Assembly (NCBI RefSeq): GCF_022698145.1
Contig: NZ_JALDAX010000019.1
Location: 62,001-126,000 of the forward strand
DNA: 64,000 nucleotides
Origin: Streptomyces spinosisporus
GTDB lineage: Bacteria > Actinomycetota > Actinomycetes > Streptomycetales > Streptomycetaceae
Reading direction: 5' to 3'
Positions 58,347 through 64,000 of this stretch are shown in pieces. The translations under genes were made by a program, and so were the position numbers. Within the stretch, counting starts at the first letter, position 1. Every line of letters begins with the position of its first letter. The notes below the pieces were generated by a model, which searched no databases, was not told the origin of the DNA, and worked only from the letters and a program-made list of their open reading frames with translations.

Positions 58347-59183
58347 TCAGCGGCGAAACCCGCCCTCCGAGTTGATTACCTCGCCCGTGATCCAGGCTGC
58401 CTCGTCCGTGGTGAGCCAGGCGATGAGGCGGGCCGGGTCGTCGGGCATGCCCCAGCGGCCTGCCGGGGAGTGGGCGGCGACGGCGTCGTAGATCTCGCCG
58501 GTGGCGTAACCGGTGTCCACGGGGCCGGGGTTGACGGTGTTCACCGTGATCGCGTTCTCGGTGAGCGTGGTGGACAGGGAGCGTGTGATGGAGGCGAGGG
58601 CGCCCTTCTGGAGGGCGTAGGCGATCTCGCCCGGCATGCCGGAGGCGATGTCCTGGCCGGAGGTCATCATCACGACGCGTCCGCCGGGGGTGCGCGGCGG
58701 CAGGGTGGCGCGGTGGCGGGCGTAGGCCTGGACGAGGAGCAGCACGGAGCGGGTGTCGACGGCCCAGTGCGCGTCGAGCATCGTGGCGTCGATCGTGTCG
58801 AGGGTGCCGTCGCTGCCGCTGAGGGCGTGGTTGGCGACGAGGATGTCGAGCCGGCCGCCGAGTGTCTCGGTCGCGGTGGCGATCAGCTCGGCGGGCGCGG
58901 ACGGCTCGGTCAGGTCGCCGGGGCCCGCGACGACACGTGCCCCCGGGTCGCCGAGTGCCGCACGCACGGACGCGATCACGTCCTCGATACGGTCGGCGCC
59001 CCAGGGCATGGCGGAGTCGTGCGGCACGTGATGGTGCAGATACACGCTCGCCCCGTACGCGGCGAGCCGCCGGGCGACGGCATGTCCGATGCCGGCCCGT
59101 CTGCTCGCCCCGGTCACCAGGGCGGTACGGCCGCGCAGGGGCAGGGGGTCGCGGCGGAGGTCTTCGGGGGCGGGGTGCGGCAT
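58347..59183 (-). CDS. Short-chain dehydrogenase/reductase
   Basis: A 278-residue classical SDR. The cofactor motif is LVTGASRRAGIGHAVARRLAA, DILVANHALSG follows, and the active site is seen as MMTSGQDIASGMPGEIAYALQKGAL (Tyr-x-x-x-Lys: YALQK). The IN-type segment ITVNTVNPGPVDTGY and the C-terminal WITGEVINSEGGFRR are typical. ATG 59183 or 59192 may start; neither has a good ribosome site, and a larger frame upstream passes through a tandem-repeat array. Substrate unknown. Confidence 0.9.
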   Translation of the reverse strand: MPHPAPEDLRRDPLPLRGRTALVTGASRRAGIGHAVARRLAAYGASVYLHHHVPHDSAMPWGADRIEDVIASVRAALGDPGARVVAGPGDLTEPSAPAELIATATETLGGRLDILVANHALSGSDGTLDTIDATMLDAHWAVDTRSVLLLVQAYARHRATLPPRTPGGRVVMMTSGQDIASGMPGEIAYALQKGALASITRSLSTTLTENAITVNTVNPGPVDTGYATGEIYDAVAAHSPAGRWGMPDDPARLIAWLTTDEAAWITGEVINSEGGFRR

Positions 59184-59231
59184 CAATGGCATGGATGACC
59201 ATGATGGGGACGACTGCCCCGCGACGCACGC

Positions 59232-59365
59232 CAATATCTGCGAGGCGTGCGTCGCCGGGAACGTCCGTGAGGCGTGCGCTTCGCGAACGTCCGTGAGGCG
59301 TGCGTCGTCGGGAACATCCGCAAGCCGCGCGCTTCGACCTCCGCGAGGCGTGCGTCTCAGGGCCC
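59232..59365. repeat. Tandem array of five units of about 27 bp
   Basis: GAGGCGTGCG, or a close variant, recurs at 59242, 59269, 59295, 59322 and 59345, with GGGAACGTCCGT-type sequence between. The array lies upstream of the SDR gene, where its promoter should be, and before the Imm21 gene. Unit lengths are 27, 26, 27 and 23 bases. Confidence 0.75.
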
Positions 59366-59378
59366 GCGACCCCAACCG

Positions 59379-59891
59379 CTAAGGAAGCCGCCGCAGTTGT
59401 ACGAGCCCCAGCCAAGTCTCCGGCCCCGGCTGGACGTTGGCCGCGCGCACCGCGTACCGTCCCGGTTCCAGCTCGACCCGGAGACAGTCGGTCCGGTCCG
59501 TGTCCTTGCCGGGCCAGGCCGAGTCGAACAGCAGGACGGTGCCGGGCACTTCCCACCTCACCTCGTGCAGCCATTCCGCCGAGGTGATGGCCGTGTCGAC
59601 GCCGGCCAGGACCTCGTCCTCGGACTCCGCCGCCCACAGCCGTACGAAGGCGCCGTGCTCCGGCAGGAAGGCGGTGGAGGCGGGCTGGTCGCCGAGGACC
59701 AGGGCGGCCGAGTCGCCGACCGGGAGCAGCCCCAGATATCCGTCGATCTCGCAGGCCCGGTCGTAGTCGGAGGCGTTCTCCTCGCCGTCCGCGCCCGTCC
59801 AGAACGGCAGGACCGTCTCCGGCACCGCAATCAACGGGCCACCGCCCGACTGGACCCACTCCACCACACCGGATTCCGAGTATCGCACCAT
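59379..59891 (-). CDS. Imm21-type immunity protein
   Basis: A 170-residue protein that matches the Imm21 (immunity protein 21) pattern: VVEWVQSGGGPLIAVPETVLPFWTG at the start, DYDRACEIDGYLGLLPVGDSAALVLGDQP in the middle. Such proteins neutralise polymorphic or contact-dependent toxins. ATG 59891 was chosen for the family N-terminus. No toxin with a polymorphic architecture lies nearby, so it appears to be an orphan. It lies between the rhodanese gene and the 27-bp repeat array. Confidence 0.8.
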   Translation of the reverse strand: MVRYSESGVVEWVQSGGGPLIAVPETVLPFWTGADGEENASDYDRACEIDGYLGLLPVGDSAALVLGDQPASTAFLPEHGAFVRLWAAESEDEVLAGVDTAITSAEWLHEVRWEVPGTVLLFDSAWPGKDTDRTDCLRVELEPGRYAVRAANVQPGPETWLGLVQLRRLP

Positions 59892-59938
59892 GGCGCAGAA
59901 CCGTACACGCCCCTGGAACCCACCACTCCGCTCCCGTC

Positions 59939-60415
59939 TCAACAGCCGCAGTCGTCCCCTTGCCTCGGCGCCGTCAGCGGGTCGGCTGCGCGGCGTTCGC
60001 GGCCCTCCCAGGTCTCGAACTCGAAGCCCTCGCGCGCCCAGTACTCGAAGCCGCCGAGCAACTCCTTGACCTGGTAGCCGAGTTCGGCGAGGGCGAGCGC
60101 CGCCCGGGTCGCGCCGTTGCAGCCGGGACCCCAGCAGTAGGTGACCACCGGCACGGCCCTGTCGAGGAGTCGAGCGGCCTGTCCGGGGATGAGCGCGGTG
60201 GGCAGATGGACCGCGCCGGGGATGTGGCCCTGGTCCCAGGCCTCGGTGGAGCGGGAGTCCAGGACGACGAAGCCGGGGTCGCCGCCGGCCGCGAGCGCGG
60301 CGGCGACGTCCGAGACGTCGGCGTGGAAGGCGAGGCTCGCGCGGAAGTGAGCGGCTGCCTCGGCCGGAGCGGCGGGCGCCACCCGCAGAACGGGGTTCTC
60401 GGTGTCAGTGATCAT
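59939..60415 (-). CDS. Rhodanese-like domain protein
   Basis: A 158-residue single rhodanese domain. The active-site Cys is in VTYCWGPGCNGATRAA (a six-residue active loop), preceded by VVLDSRSTEAWDQGHIPGAVHLP, a typical rhodanese CDC25-like start. The C-terminus ends in CGC, which may bind sulfur or metal. Probably a sulfur-transferase. It is divergent from an Lrp regulator. Confidence 0.9.
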   Translation of the reverse strand: MITDTENPVLRVAPAAPAEAAAHFRASLAFHADVSDVAAALAAGGDPGFVVLDSRSTEAWDQGHIPGAVHLPTALIPGQAARLLDRAVPVVTYCWGPGCNGATRAALALAELGYQVKELLGGFEYWAREGFEFETWEGRERRAADPLTAPRQGDDCGC

Positions 60416-60509
60416 GACCGTGAATCTATGCCGGTCGTACGGCCGCCTGAAGCGGCGATCCCCGGCCTTCCCCTTGTTCCGCCGGGGATTTCCCTGCTAT
60501 CTATCCCTG

Positions 60510-60956
60510 ATGACCGCGTATTCCCCGGACGCCACCGACTGGCGCATTCTCGATGTCCTCCAGCGCGAGGGCCGCGCCAGCTTCGCGGAGCTGGCGCGTG
60601 CCGTCTCCATGTCGCCGAGCGCGGTCACCGAACGGGTGCGCCGCCTGGAGGAGGCGGGCGTCATCCAGGGCTACGCCGCCGTCGTCGACCCCGACCGGCT
60701 GGGGCTGCCGATCCTGGCGTTCGTACGGCTGCGGTATCCGACCGGCAACTACAAGCCCTTCCACGACCTGGTCGCCGTGACGCCCGAGATCCTGGAGGCC
60801 CACCATGTGACGGGCGACGACTGCTTCGTCATCAAGGTCGCCGCGCGCACGATGCGCCATCTGGAAGAGGTGGCGGGCCGGATCGGCGCGCTCGGCTCGG
60901 TGACCACGAGCGTCGTCTACTCCTCCCCGCTGCCCCGGCGGCCCCTCGGCCACTGA
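60510..60956 (+). CDS. Lrp/AsnC-family regulator
   Basis: A 148-residue regulator. The HTH (DATDWRILDVLQREGRASFAELARAVSMSPSAVTERVRRLEEAGVI) and RAM domain (ILEAHHVTGDDCFVIKVAARTMRHLEEV) are complete. ATG 60510 was chosen over longer frames because it places the HTH at the N-terminus. Divergent from the rhodanese gene, with a spacer of about 95 bases. It converges on sbcC. Confidence 0.9.
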   Translation: MTAYSPDATDWRILDVLQREGRASFAELARAVSMSPSAVTERVRRLEEAGVIQGYAAVVDPDRLGLPILAFVRLRYPTGNYKPFHDLVAVTPEILEAHHVTGDDCFVIKVAARTMRHLEEVAGRIGALGSVTTSVVYSSPLPRRPLGH

Positions 60957-60977
60957 CCCGGCCGCCGCCCGGCAGCG

Positions 60978-63974
60978 CTACCGAGCCCCCCGCTGCCGCA
61001 GCACGGACCCGGATCTGCCCTTCACGACCTCCAGCTGCGCGTGGATCCGCCGCCGCAGGTCAGGGACGTGGCTGACGATGCCGACGCTGCGGTCCCGCTC
61101 GCGCAGGGAGTCGAGCACGTCGAGGACCTCGTCGAGGGTCTGCTCGTCGAGGCTGCCGAAGCCCTCGTCGATGAAGAGGGTGTCCAAACGGACTCCGCCG
61201 GCCTCGTCGGTGACGACGTCCGCGAGGCCGAGGGCGAGCGCCAGCGAGGCGAAGAAGGTCTCACCGCCCGACAGCGTCGCCGTGTCCCGCTCCCGTCCGG
61301 TCCAGGCGTCGACCACATGCAGTCCGAGGCCGCTGCGGCCGCGTCCGCTGCGGTCGTCGGAGTGGACCAGGGTGTACCGGCCGGACGACATGCGCTGCAG
61401 CCGCACGGTCGCCGCGGCGGCCACCTGTTCCAGGCGTGCCGCAAGGACGTAGGACTCGAGGCGCATCTTGCGCTCGTTGTCCGCGGAGGTGCCCGCGGCG
61501 AGCGTGGCCAGGCGCGCCACCCGGTCGTACTCCTCGCGCAGCGGGGCGAGGCGCCGTACGCCCGCGGCCGAGCGGGCCGAGAGCCGGTCGAGCTCGCCGC
61601 AGCGGCGGGCGGCCGCGTCGCGGGCGGAGGCGGCCTCGCGCAGGCGCTGGGAGGCGAGCGCCGCGGCCCGATCCGCGGCGTCGAGGTCGGCTGGCGGAAG
61701 CTGGGCGGCGGCAGCGGTGTCGGTCTCGGCGAGGACGGCGCGCACGGCGGCCTCCTCCGACTGCCAGGCGTCCAGGCGGTGTTGCAGTTCGCGGTGGGCG
61801 TCGTCGTCCAGGAGTGCGGCCGCCGCGGCCTGCGGGGTCTCGAAGCCGGCCCGGAAGGCGGCGTCGGCGAGCCGGGCGTCGGCGTCCTTCAGCCGCTGGG
61901 CGGTGTCCTCGGCGATGCGCGCGGTGTCGGCGGCCTCGGTGAGCAGTGCGACCTGGCGCTCCAGCTGCGCGGCCCGCGCGGCGACGCTCTCGGCCGCGCC
62001 GCGCGCCTGCGTCAACTCCTCTTCCAGATCGGTCCGTTCGCGGTCCAGCCGGTCCCGGTGGCCGACCCGCGAGGCGGCTCTGACCGCGGCCTGCTGCCGT
62101 ATCGCGATCCGGCGCTCATGCTCCTGCTCCGCCCGGCGCTGCTCCTCGTGCGCGGCGTGCAGCTCACCGGCGGCGGTGCGGGCCCGGCCGTACTCCCGCT
62201 CCAGTTCCTCGACCTCTTCGGCGAGCCGGGCCGTGGGGGTGTCGCCGGCCTCCGCGGTGGCGGCGGCCAGGGCTTCCCGTACGAGACCGAGGCGCTGCTC
62301 CTCCTCGGCGCGCTGTTCGTCGGCGCGCTGGTAGGCGGCGAGGGCGCGCTCCTCCGCCTCCCGGTCGACGTGTCCGGCGACCTTGCGCGCGGGCGCGGGG
62401 TGCTCGGTTGCTCCGCAGACGGCGCACGGCTCGCCGTCGGTGAGGTTCGCGGCCAGCTCGGCCGCGATGCCGCTCAGCCGCTGTTCCTTGAGGTCGAGCC
62501 AGTGGGCACGGGCCTCGGTGGCGTGCTCACGGGCGGCGAGGACGCGGGCCTGGGCGTCCTCGGTGTCGTGGGCGAACTGGTCGCGCTGTCGGGCCGCGCC
62601 GAGCCTGCGCCGCGCGGGCTCGCGTTGCACGGACAACTGCTCGGCCCTGGTCGCGGCCTCCTGCGCGGACTCGATGCGGGCCTGCAGGCCGGCGCGGGTC
62701 GTCTCCCAGTCCGCGAGCCAGGCCTCGGCCTCCTGCAGCACGTCCTCGTCGGCGCGCTCCTGGCGGTCCAGGTCGGCGCGCTCCGCGACGAGTTCGGCCA
62801 GGCGCTGTTCGGCACGGCGGGCGGACTCCAGGCCGCCCAGCTCCTCCGCGGTGCGGCGGGCCGCGGCCGCGAGACCGCCCGCGCCGGCGTCCGCGAACGA
62901 CGCGGGCAGCAGGGCACGCGCGCGTGCCTCGGCGTCGGCCGCCCGGCGGTGTTCGAGGTCCGCGGCCTCCCTGAGGTCCAGGGCGGGGGCGACCGTCTCG
63001 GCCTTGCGGGAGCGCTCCATGCGCGCCTGGGCGTCCCGGTGCGCCTCGGCCCGCTGCTCCAGCCGGGCGGCGCGCTCCCGGGCCTCGGCGAACCGCCGCT
63101 GCAGCCGGGCCACTTCGCGTACGTCGTCCAGCGTCCGTTCGGCCGCTGCCTGGGCGGACTCGGCGGCGGCGAGCCGGCAGTGGGCGATGGTCAGCTGTTC
63201 GCGGGCGGTGCTGCGGGCGACGGCCGCGGCGGCTATGACGGCCTCGGCGAGACCGGGCTCCCCGGGGGTCAGCTCCGGCAGGTCCAGGGCGCCGTCCGCC
63301 GCCTGCTGCATGCGGTGCGCGTCGGCGAGCAGGGCGGCGTCGCCGTCGCGGACCTGCGCCTCGGCGGCGCGCCTGCGCTCGGCCAGGCACTTCTCGACCT
63401 CGGCGAAGCGGTGCGTGTCGAACAGGCGGCCCAGCAGCTTGCCGCGGGCCTCGGCGTCGGCGCGCAGGAAGCGCGCGAAGTCGCCCTGGGGCAGCAGCAC
63501 GACCTGGCAGAACTGCTCGCGGCTCATCCCGAGCAGCTGGGTGATCTCCTCGCCGATCTCCTGGTGCGAGCGGCTGAGGTCCTTCCAGGCACCGGCCTTC
63601 GCGTCGTACTCGCGCAGCCAGCTCTGTGCCTTGTCAACAGTGGTCCCCGGACGCCCCTTCTTCTTGGGACGCTCCCAGGGCGGCTGCCGGGTGATCTCCA
63701 ACCGGCGTCCGGCGACGGTCAGTTCGAGGCTCACCTCCGTGCGCGTGCCGGCCGCGGCGTGGTCGCTGCGCAGGGCGAGGCCCTGGCCGCTCTGGCGGGC
63801 GCCGGGGACGGCGCCGTACAGGGCGTAGCACACGGCGTCCAGGACGGAGGTCTTGCCGGCGCCGGTCGGCCCGTGCAGCAGGAACAGTCCCGCCGCGGAC
63901 AATTCGGCGAAGTCGACGCTCTGAGAGCCGCCGAACGGCCCGAACGCCGTGATGTCCAGCCGGTGCAGCCTCAT
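60978..63974 (-). CDS. sbcC: SbcC-type exonuclease ATPase subunit
   Basis: A 998-residue Rad50-like SMC protein, partner of SbcD in removing DNA hairpins and double-strand ends. The N-terminal Walker A is GPTGAGKTSVLDAVCYALYG, followed by long coiled-coil arms rich in Ala/Glu/Arg. The zinc hook is CAVCGATEHPAP near the middle. The C-terminus carries the ABC signature TLSGGETFFASLALALG and Walker B LDTLFIDEGFGSLDE. It overlaps the sbcD stop (ATGA), so they are coupled. Full length. Confidence 0.95.
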   Translation of the reverse strand: MRLHRLDITAFGPFGGSQSVDFAELSAAGLFLLHGPTGAGKTSVLDAVCYALYGAVPGARQSGQGLALRSDHAAAGTRTEVSLELTVAGRRLEITRQPPWERPKKKGRPGTTVDKAQSWLREYDAKAGAWKDLSRSHQEIGEEITQLLGMSREQFCQVVLLPQGDFARFLRADAEARGKLLGRLFDTHRFAEVEKCLAERRRAAEAQVRDGDAALLADAHRMQQAADGALDLPELTPGEPGLAEAVIAAAAVARSTAREQLTIAHCRLAAAESAQAAAERTLDDVREVARLQRRFAEARERAARLEQRAEAHRDAQARMERSRKAETVAPALDLREAADLEHRRAADAEARARALLPASFADAGAGGLAAAARRTAEELGGLESARRAEQRLAELVAERADLDRQERADEDVLQEAEAWLADWETTRAGLQARIESAQEAATRAEQLSVQREPARRRLGAARQRDQFAHDTEDAQARVLAAREHATEARAHWLDLKEQRLSGIAAELAANLTDGEPCAVCGATEHPAPARKVAGHVDREAEERALAAYQRADEQRAEEEQRLGLVREALAAATAEAGDTPTARLAEEVEELEREYGRARTAAGELHAAHEEQRRAEQEHERRIAIRQQAAVRAASRVGHRDRLDRERTDLEEELTQARGAAESVAARAAQLERQVALLTEAADTARIAEDTAQRLKDADARLADAAFRAGFETPQAAAAALLDDDAHRELQHRLDAWQSEEAAVRAVLAETDTAAAAQLPPADLDAADRAAALASQRLREAASARDAAARRCGELDRLSARSAAGVRRLAPLREEYDRVARLATLAAGTSADNERKMRLESYVLAARLEQVAAAATVRLQRMSSGRYTLVHSDDRSGRGRSGLGLHVVDAWTGRERDTATLSGGETFFASLALALGLADVVTDEAGGVRLDTLFIDEGFGSLDEQTLDEVLDVLDSLRERDRSVGIVSHVPDLRRRIHAQLEVVKGRSGSVLRQRGAR

Positions 63975-64000
63975 CGCGCCACCTCCCGCACGGCCTCGTC
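63971..64000 (-). CDS. sbcD: sbcD, last codons only
   Basis: The final nine codons and stop of the gene upstream of sbcC (…DEAVREVAR). Its position and ATGA overlap identify it as the expected nuclease subunit SbcD. The rest lies beyond the window. Confidence 0.75.
   Translation of the reverse strand, partial: DEAVREVAR

Noticed and set aside
59232..59365. Possible CRISPR array
   Set aside because: The units abut with no unique spacers, and no cas gene is near. It is a simple tandem repeat.
1..64000. tRNA or rRNA genes
   Set aside because: I saw no stretch with the conserved tRNA T-loop GGTTCGAATCC context and CCA-type end, nor rRNA blocks. A covariance-model search would be more reliable.

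Overview
The window is chromosomal DNA from a high-G+C actinomycete, almost certainly Streptomyces. Evidence: extreme third-position G/C bias, GTG/TTG starts preceded by GGAGG-type sites, rare TTA (bldA-type) codons, an XRE/DUF397/ATPase regulatory triad, a PAS-GAF-SpoIIE-HATPase phosphatase, a urease operon without ureE, and F420-type oxidoreductases. It holds about 60 genes. I see no rRNA, tRNA, insertion sequence, prophage or CRISPR array. Most of it is housekeeping or semi-conserved gene content, with repeat-rich spacers and a few unusual genes.

Layout. 1-781: proline-codon-like repeat DNA. 782-5948: SpoIIE-type phosphatase, PlsC acyltransferase and a secreted tripeptidyl aminopeptidase. 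6078-10771: urease operon ureA-ureB-ureC-ureF-ureG-ureD on the minus strand. 10883-12673: a TetR regulator divergent from a membrane protein, with paired operator-like sites. 12780-13475: three tandem copies of a 220-240 bp repeat. 13522-14846: a lone Phd/YefM antitoxin, then a ClpP paralogue whose catalytic serine appears displaced by one residue, and a small partner gene. 15188-15873: a c-di-AMP (ydaO/yuaA) riboswitch and the secreted NlpC/P60 hydrolase it probably controls. 15976-17745: HATPase / XRE / DUF397 triad; the XRE gene has a TTA codon.

17787-22259: biotin genes, bioF divergent from bioB-bioA-bioD. 22277-26663: a PQQ cluster in which a secreted PQQ-type sugar dehydrogenase is followed by pqqA-B-C-D-E, with overlapping stop/start codons at the pqqB-C, C-D and D-E junctions, so cofactor and likely user enzyme are linked. 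26889-28202: a methyltransferase and a ribbon-helix-helix / degenerate Doc-like toxin-antitoxin pair. 28423-31870: a MacB/FtsX-type ABC exporter. 31916-39586: LLM oxidoreductase, GNAT, two CorC/HlyC-type membrane proteins, SGNH hydrolase, DUF4326, purB, a Mug-type DNA glycosylase and a TTA-containing hypothetical gene.

39764-46993: ROK and GntR regulators (the GntR gene has a DasR-like operator upstream), an ECF41 sigma factor divergent from an NAD(P)-binding oxidoreductase, an alpha/beta hydrolase, and an EamA transporter divergent from a MocR-type regulator. 47191-54444: PhoD phosphatase with a possible PHO box, a coupled SWIM-finger / 895-residue DUF6493-like pair, and an ACT-like plus GNAT protein. 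54465-57976: a Cys/Met-type PLP enzyme divergent from an Lrp regulator, then a DUF885 metallohydrolase. 58347-64000: SDR oxidoreductase, lone Imm21-type immunity protein, rhodanese, a second Lrp regulator, and sbcC followed at the window edge by the last codons of sbcD.

All calls come from reading the sequence. Domain and family names rest on motif recognition and were not searched against databases.
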